Translations under genes and position numbers: made by a program
Shown: one piece after another, positions 21,875-32,704 of the stretch
Layout of the letters: each line of letters opens with the position of its first letter
Position numbering within the stretch: position 1 is the stretch's first letter
Origin: Ophioceras dolichostomum
Lineage: Eukaryota > Ascomycota > Sordariomycetes > Magnaporthales > Ophioceraceae
Assembly (NCBI GenBank): GCA_003049485.1
Contig: PYST01000052.1
Location: forward strand, 1-64,000
Length of the DNA stretch: 64,000 nucleotides
Reading direction: 5' to 3'
The notes under the pieces: generated by a model
Told to the model about the DNA's origin: nothing
What the model saw: the letters and a program-made list of their open reading frames with translations, nothing else
The model's database searches: none

Positions 21875-22840
21875 CTACAGCAACACCATCAGCGCGCCGA
21901 TCACACTAGCGACCAAGCAAACCATGCTCATCGTAGCGCCCCCGCGCAAGCTGCTCGCCGCATCCTTCTTATCATCCCCACCACTACGAAGCCCGCTATC
22001 GCCGCTCGAGCTCCCTCCCGAAGTCCCCGTCGACGTCGATTTCGAAGTGCCCGAGCTCGTGCCCGTCGGCGTGAACGTGACCGTCGGCGTCGGCAGCTCG
22101 GCCAAAATGCTCGTGACCTGCGCGGCGCCGATCTTCAGCGAGCAGGGAGACGCGCTCGGCTTCGGGGCGCCGATGTTGGCGCACCCCGTCTCGTTCTTGG
22201 CGACCTGCGTGCTGTCCATGTAGACCGGACACCTCGTCGAGTCGGTCGCGTAGGCCGCCAGGTCGTCGGCCGGCAGCTTTCCGCCGGGCTTCAGCGTGAA
22301 CCCCACCTTGCCCCCTTGCGCCTTGAACGTGTTCCCGATCCAGAGCCCGCCCTTGCCGTCGCTCGAGCAGTTGACGCTGTAGTCGAAGTCCCACTCCAGC
22401 GTGCACTGGTCCTCTGTCCTCGACGACAGCCAGTAGGGGAACGGCGCCACGTTGCCCAGGGGCTGAGACCTGCCCTCGTCGGCGAGCTGGGCCAGGGACT
22501 TGGAAATGTTTGCGAAGAAGTAGGGGTCTGCCGATGGGATGCCGTTGCGGGTTCCCGAGAGCCGGCCGAAGCCACCCAGGCTGCCCCCCTTGCAGTCCAC
22601 GCTCCAGCTGAATTGGGTCGGGTAGGACAGGAGGCCGTGGGAGTTTTGGAAGGCGAAGATGATTGGGAAGGGGGACACGACGGCGTAGGTGTCGTTGCGA
22701 GGGAGGACGAGGTCGATCTCCCAGTTTATCGGGAAGGTAACCTGGTCTTGGGCGAGAGTCGGCGCTGGGAGGGAGAGGAGGATGATGCTGGAGGCGGCGA
22801 GCAGGCTGCTTGCCGCCGAGGAGAAGGTAGGAACGTGCAT
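21875..22840 (-). CDS. GPI-anchored secreted protein, DUF7136-like
   Basis: Single exon of 321 residues. An N-terminal signal peptide (SSLLAASSIILLSLPAPTLA) is followed by a Cys-containing ectodomain beginning VTFPINWEIDLVLPRNDTYA. The phrases PFPIIFAFQN and FSWSVDCKGG resemble the fungal DUF7136 domain. Four Asn-X-Ser/Thr sites are visible. A Ser/Thr/Gly-rich stalk (about residues 245-285) precedes a C-terminal hydrophobic tail (MSMVCLVASVIGALMVLL), the usual arrangement of a GPI-anchor signal, with a plausible cleavage site at Ser-Ser or Gly-Gly just before it. It is expected at the plasma membrane or cell wall. The function of DUF7136 is unknown. Confidence 0.85.
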   Translation of the reverse strand: MHVPTFSSAASSLLAASSIILLSLPAPTLAQDQVTFPINWEIDLVLPRNDTYAVVSPFPIIFAFQNSHGLLSYPTQFSWSVDCKGGSLGGFGRLSGTRNGIPSADPYFFANISKSLAQLADEGRSQPLGNVAPFPYWLSSRTEDQCTLEWDFDYSVNCSSDGKGGLWIGNTFKAQGGKVGFTLKPGGKLPADDLAAYATDSTRCPVYMDSTQVAKNETGCANIGAPKPSASPCSLKIGAAQVTSILAELPTPTVTFTPTGTSSGTSKSTSTGTSGGSSSGDSGLRSGGDDKKDAASSLRGGATMSMVCLVASVIGALMVLL

Positions 22841-24374
22841 GATGATGATAATATGTGGTGGTCGTGAGGTGTTCTTGTATTATGGTTAAGAGATTGTACC
22901 AGCAGCTTCAAGTGGCGCTGTGGTGTACATACGTACGAAAAAATGTGACGAAATAGGAAAAACAAAAAGGTCCAACACGATCCAAAACGTGATCTTCCTC
23001 TCTTCGCATCACGAACGCAACCCAGCAAACACCCTCCCTTTTAAATATCTGCTCTCTGCATCACGCTAGCCGATCCGCACCCACCCTACCGAACCGAACC
23101 CTTGAACAGGAGACCGATCGATCCCCAAGTACGCAACAACAACGCCTGCCAAAACTGCAGCGCCTGCAAGCTAATAATAACGGTTGGGATAACCGAGTCG
23201 GCGGATCCCCTTTAATCTCGGCCTCCACACACCACATGCCTCCGGGTACGAAGCCCGATAGCGATTCAGAATGGCGTCGCGTCGACGGATTCGAAAAATC
23301 TCAGCAGGGTGGAGCCCGATGACAAAAGTCAAGAAGAGGCAGATTGCACAGGGCCAAAAAAGGGGGAAAGATACGGCTGTATCGACATCACACGTGCTAT
23401 GCGATGCGCGATGGCACGGGATTGTTGCTTTTGAAGTGTATTGGAGGAGTGATGGCAAACGTGTTGACTTGTCCGGTCACCACACACCATCTGCATTGTA
23501 TGCGGCTGTATCCGCCGCAAACCGCTCTTGAAGCCTCCCCAGACTCTTGGGCTCAGCGCCCTGACGGGCGGACGTAGGGCTGCGGCGTGAGATTATTTAA
23601 GGCACAACCCCCGCAGCCCAGGGGATAGAGTCAAGACCGATGCGGCTCTGTGTGGCGGGAAACAGGAGGCGTGGCTTGCCGCATCACCCGGTACTCATCA
23701 TCAGTGTGCCCCAGACGCACGCTTGCCCAACAACTCTCCCAGCCAGGGGACCCAGGCAGGAGACAGGGCAGGAGACAAGGTATGAATCCCGTAAATGACG
23801 AGTTTGCCGGTGATGTTACCCAGCCTTCCGTCTTACTCGAAGCTCCAGTGTCTCCATTGATCGTCGTTTCTTTTCTTTTCTATCTTTTAAGGTACTTTTT
23901 GCACCGTTCTCCCCCTTCCCCTCTATATCTTTCTCCCAAGAACAGATAGCCAAATCGATCTCCTGAGTGGCAGTCCATCCAGACCCCCACTCTGAAATGT
24001 ATACAAGAAGAGAGAAAAGAAAGGAGACGGAGATGAAGAAGAAAATGATGATGCCGGATGTGCAGAACAGGTAGATGATACAGTATAAACAAAAGAAGAA
24101 AAGAAACTAAAATACACCGCCCATCGCCTCATCCTCTGCCAAACGCCGGCCCATATGATAAGAGGTATAATTATGAATATTGTAGGTTGGTTGGTTGTGT
24201 GCTCGCGAACAAGAAAGAGCCGTGGCTCTAACCTGGTTGCCATATCGACTTGGATCTTGTGGGAGATCTGTCAGGCAATAATAGAAGATCAAGAGGTGTA
24301 GAGGGGAAGAAGTCAGTCTGGTAGACGACAACTAGCAGGCCCGACTGGTCAGCTTGCCAGTTGGCAGGCACCTC
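22841..24374. other. Intergenic region between GPI protein and RPO41
   Basis: No coding frame is convincing. The part adjoining 22840 should contain the promoter of the GPI protein, and the part near 24374 the 3' UTR of RPO41. A run rich in GAAAAGAAAGGAGA occurs at 24010-24050. Confidence 0.55.
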
Positions 24375-27300
24375 TTACGAGAAGAAGTAGTCGCTGTTCC
24401 TGAGCTGCTTGACATCGAAATCGCCCTGGGAGTAGTGAACAAAGATTTTGTTAGCAAAATATCTCACCAGAACAACGGCGTAGAAAGAAAAAACACAGAG
24501 AAAAGGGGACGGAGAAGAAATGGATCCGTCTAGCTGAGCATAGCTTACCTTGGGAGGCACAGACGGGAAAGACATAGGAAACCACACCTGGATCTGAGGA
24601 GGGGCCCTCTTAGCCTTGGCCTTCACTTCCTTCGTGAGCGACAGGCCTAGGTGCGTGGTGCCCTTCATCTTCTCGTAGCTCTCAACCGACTGCTCGAACT
24701 CGGCCGAGTTCGACCGGGATGCGTCGGCAGTTTCCGATTCAGCAGCACCATCCGCCGCCGCCGCATCCACCTCTCCCTCCTCCTCAGCCAAAGCGTCCCC
24801 TTCAAAGCCACCAAGACCATCATGGTCCTCTCCCGCGCGATCACCAATGGCCGCTTCGCCAAGCACGTCCTCAACCCCAGCCATCAAGCCGCCACCGTTG
24901 CCGTCCCCGTCCACGTCCCCACCGTCAGCAGCAGAAGAAGCATCCTTCGCAGCCAACGCCGCAGCAGCATCCTCGTCCTGGCTAACAAGATCATCGACCT
25001 CGACGCCCTTCACAGCCGCATACTCAGCCACCATAGAAGCAGGCGTGACCATCTCCCTGCCCAGCCTCACCATCTCGGGGTCGTCCGACCTCAGGAGCTG
25101 CAACCTCCTCCTCTCCAGCAGCAGCTCCTGCCTGGACGTCGGCATCTTGTTCGCCGCCCTCCACTCCTTGATCTTCTTCACCACGCTTCCTCCCACTTTC
25201 CCGGCGCTGCCGTTGCCGTTGTTGTCCGACACACTGCCGATGTACATGGCCCCGTCGTACCTGGCCCGGAACTCGTCCGCCAGCCGCCCGATGACGTCCT
25301 CCTCGTGGATGCGCACGAACGCATCCCTGAGCACCCGGTTCATCCTCCCAACGTCACCCGCGTGCGTCCAGAACGAGTCGTGCACGGCCGCGAACGTGAT
25401 GCCCATAGCGTCGCACTCGAGCGCAGACAGCATCATGTGGGACGCGTCCAGCGAGTGGATGAAGTTGGGGGGGAAAGCCTGCAGCTGCTTGCGGGTGTTT
25501 ACGGGGTCGGCCCTTCCCGGGTCGGTGAGGATCAGGTTCTGGAGCGGCGTGCTGATGGTGCGCTGGCTCGACTTGCGGTACGGCTGCACGACCGGCATGC
25601 GGAGGGGCGTGGTCCACACGATGGCGTTCCTCAGCTGCTTCGCCAGGTCCTTGAAGGTGCTGCCCTTCGTGGCCGCCCTCACCATGGCTTTCGCCGCGTT
25701 CAGGTCCTTGTCCGCCGCCTTCTTCGTGCGGACGACCTCTTCCTCTTCGCCCTTGCGTTTGCGTCCGCGCGGTGTTTTGCGCTCGGCCCTAGCGACCCTC
25801 CTCGTGTCCAGGAGCACCTTCGCCTGCGCCAGCGCGGCCTCGTCCCGCTCGATGCGGTCGATCTGGTCCGCCGTCAGCGACTTGCACGCGCGGCTGCCGA
25901 TCTCGCCGAACCAGGTCTGGATGTCGTGCGCGCCGCTGAACATGTCGGACAGGGCCTTAAACACCTTGGTAGCCAGGTACGACGCGTGGAAGAGCGAGTC
26001 GGTGCCGCCGTCGGTTTCGGCCGCCAGGTTGGGGTACAGGTCGTCGAGCTGCCTCTGGATCTGCTTCTTGGCGCCCGAGAACGTGACGCCGTACACGTTG
26101 GTCATGACCGTCTGCTTGACGACCTTGCGCGTGACTTTCCCCGTGAGCGCCACGCCCAGCGGGTGGCCGAGCTTCGCCTCCTCGTCGACGGCCTTCTGGA
26201 CCAGCTCAGCGACGGCCGAGTAGATGTCGGCCGGCCGGTCGCCCGGCATCAGGTTGACCTGCTGCGCGCCCCATGTGTCGCCGCCGAGCGCCGCGTAATG
26301 CTGCAGGCCGTTGCAGGTGCCGTCCTGGTGCACCGGCATGTGGGAGACGAACTGGGTGGGGTCGGGCGACTTCATCGCCGCCTTGAGCTCGTAGCACGTG
26401 GCCAGGCACTGCCAGGGGTCCTCGGCCTTGTACCACCAGCGGCTGCCGCTCAGCGGGTTCGTGGCCGAGTCGATCACGTCGTCCATGTGCTGCATGGCGA
26501 AGGCCTCGCGTTCCTTCAGGGACGCCTTGTCGAAGCCGAACACGTTCGCCAGGTGCACCTTGAGCCAGCGCAGCCCGTCCTCGCCCAGCGGCATGCCCTT
26601 GGCAAACATCATCAGGCCGCGCACGTGGTCGGCGCCCATGTGGTTGAAGTACGTCGGCATCGGGTACGCGCGGCCCCGGAAGTCGACGTTATGTGGCAGG
26701 TAGAAGGACTGGTCGCTGAACGCCCTCGCGATCACCAGCTGCAGGTTCATGTAGCAGCGCTGCGAATGCAAAGACGTCCGCTGGTTCTCGGCCTCTCTCA
26801 GTTTCCTCAGGTAGTTCCGCCGCTGTAACGGGTCGTTCATCGACTCCGGCTCCGAGGGCAGCTCGATCTCCGGGTTCAAGGGCGGGACCTCGGCGAAGCT
26901 CTCGCCCTGGTTCCACACCTCCAGCAGGACGCGGAGCACCGGCTTGTTGATCTTCCACGCGGTCCTGCCCAGGGCGTCCAGCCCCTTGAAGATCTGGTCC
27001 ATGTCGCCGCGCTGGATCGCCACCTTGGTGTAGTTTATCTGCGACTTCTCGAGTTCCTTCACCCGGACTATCGGAGTGGGTGAGGTGATGAAGCCGCCCT
27101 TGGCGAACTCGGTCCAAGGTTCCGGCTCGCACACCATGGGCAGGTGCCGCGCGAGGAAGTCGCCGTTGGGTTCCCTCTTCAGCAGGTCGAGAAGACCTTT
27201 GTTGATCTTGACCACGCCGATCTTGCCACCCTTCTTAATTTCCTGGCCGTGCAGAAAAGCGGGCTGTACCTGCGACACTGTTTCCTTCGTCTCCGGGTTC

Positions 27301-29195
27301 TCCTTGACCCGGGTGATCTTGGCCGAGTCGAGAAGCCCCTTCGTCATTGCCCCGCCTACTTGGGCGCGGATGTTGAGCGGCCAAACCTCCGACTCAGATG
27401 AGTCCGAAGTTATCGAAACCGCCTCCACACCAATAGGGCTAGTCCTAGGAATGCTGCCCGTGGAGGAAGAGGGCGGCGACGATCCCGGCTCAGCGGCCAT
27501 TGGTTGCAAAAAGGCCTTGTTCGACGGAGAGGCTGCTATATCCGTCCTGCTCCCCTTTCGCTTTGATAATTTCTTCTTCATCTCGTCCCGGCGTTTGTTG
27601 GACTCGATGTCATCCTGAAGAATTTTGGACATAAACTTGACCATGACGGTGCAGGAAACGCTCTTGTCCACGCCATGCATGGAGATGCAGGAGAGGGCGC
27701 TGAGAATTGTGATGGCGGCTAGTCGGCTAGGCGTTGATTGCCGGAAGAAGGGGCCGTACACACATCGCAGGACGTCTTCTGGGCTCTTGGGGTCGGCGGC
27801 TTCGGAGACGTCGGTTAGTGTGATCTCCTGCTTGTAATATTCCTCCAACGCCTGATGCCACTGGTGCAAGGCCGGATTCATCGAGCTTGCGTTTAGGCTG
27901 GTGTTCAGGCCCAACTTCATCAGGGCTTTGTGGTCTTCTCGCCAGCGCTCCAGCGCAGCGTCGATGCAGTCCTTCTCCAGGCGCATCTGGACTTCCCTGC
28001 GTTTCGCCTCGGGGAGCTCGGCTATGTCGTGTCCCTCCGGAAGCATCCCCAACAGCCCTAGCGCTTTGTCGAGCATGGGCAGACCGCCGCCCTTCTGAGG
28101 GGTTGCCAGCACGTCCGGTAGGTCGCTTAGCAACGTAGGCGAGGACCATGCCTCAGCCGCAGCCTCGGCTTCCTCATGACTGCTGGACTCGAGCACGCCA
28201 TCTACGGAGGTGTAGTCAGCCTCGTCCGCTGGCTGAGATGGCAGGTCGAGCGTGTCGACGGCGGTTGGGAGGTTGTACGCTGGGCATAGCTCCGTGATCC
28301 TCGCTCGGTCGTGGTCGGACAGAATATCGGTCAAGTACAGGACCTGCAAGCCCATGTCCCCCTCCAACATGCCCATGTACCTCATCACGAGTCGTTGTTC
28401 CCTCGATGCCGAGGCTGAGGGCTTAGACGGCGACGAAGACGGCGCTGAGTCGACCAGCGCCGCTTTGAGCATGATGGCGATGGTCTCTGGCGTCTCCGGG
28501 AGCTCGCCCTTTCGAACGTACAGCTCGTACCACTTATGCATGGCTTCGGCCTTCGTCGCGCTTGGCTCGGCTATGAGCTGTTCCAACGAGACACGAAGAT
28601 ACCGATTGTGGAGAGCCATCAAGTGGTCCCCGTCCACGCGGTGAAATTTGTTAGAACTGAGCCGTTGGAGGACGACACCGGCACGGTCGAGCTTGCCGAC
28701 CTGCATGCAGGCGTCGAAGATCGAAAGTATCTCGGCCTCGTCCCCGGGCACGCCCCTGAGGTTTGTCTTTTGCCGCGAAGGCAATTCGGGGGTGTCATCT
28801 CGCACGACGAGTACAGGTTGTTGCGGTCGGAGGTGGAATGGCGCTGGAGGGGGTTGGTGCAGAGGGGTGGAAACAGCGGGCGAGTAGGGCATAGGGAAGC
28901 TCGGGTCGGGGAAAGACCCGGCTGAGGTGTTGAGCATCGGCTTGTAGTCGTCGAGAGCAGTGGCCAGACCCCGGCCTTCGAGGTTGCCTGGGCTGCTTCG
29001 TCCAGCTGGTCTCCTCCAAGGCCTGGGTTCTGTGCTTGCGGGGCCCAGCCCGGTGTTGCCGGCGGCATCGGACCGATATCTCAAGGAACGGCATCTTTCG
29101 GGCGTCGAGGTCGGTATTATTGAGCGGCAGAATGGGTAGTGGTGCAGTCGCCGAAGGGCCGGGCTCTGCTGGCACCGGCGCATCCGGGACAACAT
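24375..29195 (-). CDS. RPO41: Mitochondrial DNA-directed RNA polymerase, T7-like
   Basis: Two exons: 24549-29195 and 24375-24425, 1565 residues. The intron (24426-24548) is phase 0 and joins PPK to GDFDVKQLRNSDYFFS, the conserved polymerase C-terminus. The first 80 residues are Arg/Ser-rich without acidic residues early on, fitting a mitochondrial import sequence. The middle has PPR-like helical and linker sequence. The single-subunit polymerase core is complete: DGTCNGLQHYAALGGD (near residue 955, first catalytic Asp), KQTVMTNVYG (near 1023, the Lys and Tyr of the fingers helix), and AVHDSFWTHAGD (near 1268, second catalytic Asp). A long Ala/Asp/Glu-rich insertion follows near residues 1380-1490, which is unusually large. 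It transcribes mitochondrial DNA in the matrix and primes replication in yeast. Confidence 0.97.
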   Translation of the reverse strand: MLSRMRRCQQSPALRRLHHYPFCRSIIPTSTPERCRSLRYRSDAAGNTGLGPASTEPRPWRRPAGRSSPGNLEGRGLATALDDYKPMLNTSAGSFPDPSFPMPYSPAVSTPLHQPPPAPFHLRPQQPVLVVRDDTPELPSRQKTNLRGVPGDEAEILSIFDACMQVGKLDRAGVVLQRLSSNKFHRVDGDHLMALHNRYLRVSLEQLIAEPSATKAEAMHKWYELYVRKGELPETPETIAIMLKAALVDSAPSSSPSKPSASASREQRLVMRYMGMLEGDMGLQVLYLTDILSDHDRARITELCPAYNLPTAVDTLDLPSQPADEADYTSVDGVLESSSHEEAEAAAEAWSSPTLLSDLPDVLATPQKGGGLPMLDKALGLLGMLPEGHDIAELPEAKRREVQMRLEKDCIDAALERWREDHKALMKLGLNTSLNASSMNPALHQWHQALEEYYKQEITLTDVSEAADPKSPEDVLRCVYGPFFRQSTPSRLAAITILSALSCISMHGVDKSVSCTVMVKFMSKILQDDIESNKRRDEMKKKLSKRKGSRTDIAASPSNKAFLQPMAAEPGSSPPSSSTGSIPRTSPIGVEAVSITSDSSESEVWPLNIRAQVGGAMTKGLLDSAKITRVKENPETKETVSQVQPAFLHGQEIKKGGKIGVVKINKGLLDLLKREPNGDFLARHLPMVCEPEPWTEFAKGGFITSPTPIVRVKELEKSQINYTKVAIQRGDMDQIFKGLDALGRTAWKINKPVLRVLLEVWNQGESFAEVPPLNPEIELPSEPESMNDPLQRRNYLRKLREAENQRTSLHSQRCYMNLQLVIARAFSDQSFYLPHNVDFRGRAYPMPTYFNHMGADHVRGLMMFAKGMPLGEDGLRWLKVHLANVFGFDKASLKEREAFAMQHMDDVIDSATNPLSGSRWWYKAEDPWQCLATCYELKAAMKSPDPTQFVSHMPVHQDGTCNGLQHYAALGGDTWGAQQVNLMPGDRPADIYSAVAELVQKAVDEEAKLGHPLGVALTGKVTRKVVKQTVMTNVYGVTFSGAKKQIQRQLDDLYPNLAAETDGGTDSLFHASYLATKVFKALSDMFSGAHDIQTWFGEIGSRACKSLTADQIDRIERDEAALAQAKVLLDTRRVARAERKTPRGRKRKGEEEEVVRTKKAADKDLNAAKAMVRAATKGSTFKDLAKQLRNAIVWTTPLRMPVVQPYRKSSQRTISTPLQNLILTDPGRADPVNTRKQLQAFPPNFIHSLDASHMMLSALECDAMGITFAAVHDSFWTHAGDVGRMNRVLRDAFVRIHEEDVIGRLADEFRARYDGAMYIGSVSDNNGNGSAGKVGGSVVKKIKEWRAANKMPTSRQELLLERRRLQLLRSDDPEMVRLGREMVTPASMVAEYAAVKGVEVDDLVSQDEDAAAALAAKDASSAADGGDVDGDGNGGGLMAGVEDVLGEAAIGDRAGEDHDGLGGFEGDALAEEEGEVDAAAADGAAESETADASRSNSAEFEQSVESYEKMKGTTHLGLSLTKEVKAKAKRAPPQIQVWFPMSFPSVPPKVSYAQLDGSISSPSPFLCVFSFYAVVLVRYFANKIFVHYSQGDFDVKQLRNSDYFFS

Positions 29196-29619
29196 CTCGA
29201 CGGGGGGACGGATGGTCGGGCCCGGAAGCTCACGCGACAGCCGGGCGCGACGCAGCCAGGAATCGCCGGTCGATGGAAGGGCGACAGAGGCAAACTAAAG
29301 CATGAAAGCGAGCGCAAGAAGTAGATAAGAAAAGGAAAGGGTTATTACAACATAAAATACAGATCACAAAACGTGGCAGATTCATGCATGTAAAGAGCAG
29401 CAGGACGGACGAGACGAGAAAAGCTTGCATGGAGAGGAGCTCCAAAAATTTTCGCCATTGATGCCGACCCCTTTCCTCGGTGGAGAACTACCACGACTGG
29501 CTGCCCCACTATCCATCGATGAGAAAAAAAGTAAGCGCATCGTTTGATTGGCTTAATTCGCCCAAGCACGGTAAGGTGGAGCCTTAGCACGTGACTATCA
29601 CTGTGATGACAGTACCCGT
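29196..29619. other. Intergenic region
   Basis: This short spacer lies between two minus-strand genes and should hold the RPO41 promoter and the methyltransferase 3' end. No separate feature is seen. Confidence 0.55.
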
Positions 29620-30480
29620 TCATTTCCAGCCAAGAACGTCGGCCTGAACAGCAACGTACCACGAGCTTTCCATCTCCGCCCATCTCTCGAGCGCGTCTTT
29701 CGTCTCCTTGATCTCGCCCTCAGTCACCCCCGCAGCGAGCCAGCTGTCCCGGAACGGATCTCCCTCGTCCAGGCGACCGGCGAATCCGCCCGCCCACCAC
29801 CTCTTTGCCTCTGGCGAGCTGTAGACGGTCGTCCCGGCCCCGGGCGCGACCTTCTCGAAGCCCGCGGCGCGGTACAGCGCGGGCATCCGCGGGCCCACGA
29901 ACCCGTCCGTGCCGAACACTCGGGTCATCCTTGCGCTCCACAGCTCGTCGAGGTGTCGCCGCCGGCTGTTGTCGCTGCCGTCGTCCCTCTGAGATGGTGC
30001 CGGGTACCAGTGCATCTCCGCGACGGTGCGGGTGGCGAGGATGCCGCCCGGCTTGAGCACGCGCCGCATCTCGGCTAGGGCCTTGACCTGCGTTTGCTCG
30101 GTGGGCAGGTGCGGGAAGAGCTGCGACGCGTAGACGACGTCGAACTCGCCGTCGGCGATCCAGTCGAGACCCTTGATGACGTCCCCGGTGAGGAAGGTCA
30201 CGTTGCTGTACTCTCCCGACGACTGTTGAGCCAGCCGCTCCTTCGCCTTGTGCATCGCCTCCTCGGAGATGTCCACGCCCACGACTTTCCCATCTGGCAC
30301 GTGGCTCGCGAAGCCGAGGGTGATGGTGCCCGGCCCGTACCCGATGTCGAGTACCTTGTCTGTGCTCTTGAGGTGAGGCAGTAAGAAGGCAGCGTCTGAC
30401 TCGACGGTTCGCGACGCATGGCTAGACAGCGTGGACCGGGAATAGCCCATCGTATAGTTGCTTTGGGTTTCGTTCGCCAT
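29620..30480 (-). CDS. SAM-dependent methyltransferase, UbiE/class I
   Basis: Single exon, 286 residues from ATG 30480; the frame is open to 30576 but the extra 32 residues look like leader sequence. Motif I is VLDIGYGPGTIT, motif II VVGVDISEEAM, then FLTGDV, and motif post-I FDVVYASQLFPHL with MRRVLKPGGILATRT, all standard for class I methyltransferases. The tyrosine in DIGYGPG stands where Cys or Ala is usual. The C-terminal part (ARMTRVFGTDGF, YRAAGFEKV, WYVAVQADVLGWK) matches fungal UbiE/COQ5-like enzymes of unknown small-molecule substrate. It is probably cytosolic, with no targeting signal. Confidence 0.9.
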   Translation of the reverse strand: MANETQSNYTMGYSRSTLSSHASRTVESDAAFLLPHLKSTDKVLDIGYGPGTITLGFASHVPDGKVVGVDISEEAMHKAKERLAQQSSGEYSNVTFLTGDVIKGLDWIADGEFDVVYASQLFPHLPTEQTQVKALAEMRRVLKPGGILATRTVAEMHWYPAPSQRDDGSDNSRRRHLDELWSARMTRVFGTDGFVGPRMPALYRAAGFEKVAPGAGTTVYSSPEAKRWWAGGFAGRLDEGDPFRDSWLAAGVTEGEIKETKDALERWAEMESSWYVAVQADVLGWK

Positions 30481-31216
30481 CGTAAACGTGATTGCAGGCG
30501 AATTGTAAGCGGTTTTAGTGTTGTCATGTTGGAGGTGAAGTTCAACCGACGTGAAGCCACTCCGAACTATTCCCATAACACGATTACGTCATCGCCCCTG
30601 AGCATCCATCGACGTCCACTCTCGAGGCAGCGACGGTTTCGCGTGGGGGATACGAAGCTCGTCTGAGTGATATCGCGATACTTTAGGAGAGTGGGATTTG
30701 CAAAGCTTCGCTTGACTCGTCACCTCTTCCTTCTAGATCACATAATTCTTGCCTACCTACCTTCCTTGCCTTCCACGGACTCGTCTCCCGAATCTGTTCC
30801 CCCTAAACAACACCTTAATGTGCGAGAATGATGTTCTTCTCTTCGTTCTTCGCCCTATTAGCCGCGTTCGCATCTGACCGCTGCGCGTCACACTTGGGCT
30901 TCTGTAACGGAACGGTGCTACATTAATACCAGGCGAGGTTGTCAAGCGTTCAACCAGAGCATAGGAATTAAATGGTGGTCGGCCTCCCGCAAGCCAGCAA
31001 ATCCAATCCGAGCCGACCTTGGGCTCCCCTCCCCTCTGCGTCGGCCGCCACGTCTCTTGTCCTTTTTTTTTTCTCCCTCGCCAAACCACGTCTCTGCCCA
31101 TTTGGTCGGCCATCCTTTTTCCCTCGCCGATCCCCACCGCAATCAGAACACGCACTTGTCACAGTCCGAAAGCCCTCAAGTAGCAGCCTAGCACTCCCTT
31201 CGACGAGGTTATTACG
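30481..31216. other. Divergent intergenic region
   Basis: This spacer separates the methyltransferase (minus) from the IFI6-like gene (plus) and must carry both promoters. Near 31058-31130 it is pyrimidine-rich (cctttttttttctccc, ccatcctttttccctc), typical of a fungal promoter just upstream of transcription start. Confidence 0.6.
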
Positions 31217-31752
31217 ATGGCAGATGTCATCAAGAGCGCCGCCGAAATCGCGGGCAAATGGGCCACCGACAATCCCGAGGCCATCAAGAGCGCCGCCAAA
31301 ATCGCAGGCAAGTGGGCCGTCGCCAATCCCAAGACCGCCATCGCGGTGGGAGGTGGCCTTGCCGCCGCCGCCGCTCCGGTTCTAGTGATAGCCCCCATCG
31401 TAGCTCCAATCCTCGGAGCCGCTGGCTTCGGCACCGGAGGTATCGCTGCTGGTGAGTACCCTCCCTGTCTTTGCCACCCGGTCAACTCCCCTACACCATC
31501 CCATCTATCCATTGTGGCGGCCGGCCGTGCCGTTTCCCTGTACAGGTTGGCTCACATTTCATCCTCGACTGCGTTCTCCCAGGCTCCGCCGCCGCCGCAG
31601 CGCAGGCTTCGGTCGGTAACGTCGCCGCCGGTAGCGTGCTTGCTTTTCTCACGAGTGCCGGCGCTGGAGGCTATGGAGCCGCCGCCATCGGCACTGGCGT
31701 TCAGGTGGTGGGTGCAACCGTCGCTGGTGCTGCCGCCGTCCTGAGTAAGTGA
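31217..31752 (+). CDS. IFI6/IFI27 (ISG12)-like small hydrophobic protein
   Basis: Two exons, 31217-31451 and 31583-31752, 134 residues. The N-terminus has two near-identical amphipathic repeats (IKSAAEIAGKWATDNPE and IKSAAKIAGKWAVANPK). The rest is the interferon-induced 6-16 domain: APIVAPILGAAGFGTGGIAAG, then after the splice GSAAAAAQASVGNVAAGSV, LAFLTSAGAGGYG and a Gly/Ala/Val-rich helix. The phrase GFG..GIAAGS...Q..VGNVAAGS matches the family core. In animals ISG12 proteins lie in mitochondrial or ER membranes and affect apoptosis; fungal members are uncharacterised. The CTGAGTAAGTGA at the end overlaps a GTAAGT donor, so a further short exon is possible. First of four small membrane-protein genes in line. 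Confidence 0.85.
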
Positions 31753-32704
31753 CGCCATCGTCGTGCGGACCCCGACGCCGGGAACACGCAAGACTGGAGT
31801 GATGCCCACTTTGGACTAATGTGAAGGCGGGCATTGATGATTGGGGTGACAATCAGGTCGACCTTCCGCTCTCATGGCGGAGATGCACATGCTGGGATGG
31901 GTCGGGGAGCATCTTGTGATCACTCTCCTCAGGAAGGCCATCCGTATTTGGTATTTTTGGTCGCGACGATGGGCGATCTTAGTTTGTGTGGATTAGGTCG
32001 GACCATTTACATCAGAGCACTAGATAGATGGACTTCTCGGGGGAAGTTCCTATCTTCTCAGTGGAAGCAATGCAATCAGCACTAGTCCGTGAAGGACGAC
32101 ATTTCTTGCAGCGATCCGAATGCTTCCGTTGCTCCTTAACTACCTAGCCAAGGCATTGCGAAGCGTACTACTACTATTGTCGGTGTAGTTTTCGAACCCA
32201 ACCACAACCGCTGAGCACGTCAGCAGCACCCTTGCTATGCCAGCCTCCTCTACACTTGATTGTTGTATTCTGACTGTCTTCTCCAGGGCGATTTCAATCA
32301 TACCCTGCACCAGACAGAGGGTATCGTCATCGCCCACTTTTCCCCTCTAGCCTGTCTCTGTACCTCTTGCCGACGAGTGACCTCCCGGTTTGCTAGAATG
32401 CTTCTGTCCATCGGAATCGAATAAGCATAAATTTTGACAGCCAGCCATGTTTTGGCCGGAGTTCTTCGCCAACTAGGGCTCTTCCCGCCCCGCATTTCTC
32501 TGTATGCCATGATCCCAAGTCAAACAGCCCCAGAGCTATAGTGATGACGATGCTTCCTATTGTCTGCCTCTGCCTCGTTCTCTCCTAATTCACGCCTTCC
32601 CGTCCGATCAAGTGATGTGACCCTAACAACCCCAACCATATCAACCCACCACCGCGATAATATCCAGAACACCCAAAAAGTTTCAGCCAAGAAAAGAATC
32701 AAAA
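31753..32704. other. Intergenic region
   Basis: No frame has recognisable content. The region separates the IFI6-like gene from the next small membrane-protein gene on the same strand. Confidence 0.5.

Noticed and set aside
24651..26828. Plus-strand frame of 725 codons
   Set aside because: It is exactly antisense to RPO41 and consists of His/Arg/Val-rich shadow translation created by the GC-rich third positions of the real gene.
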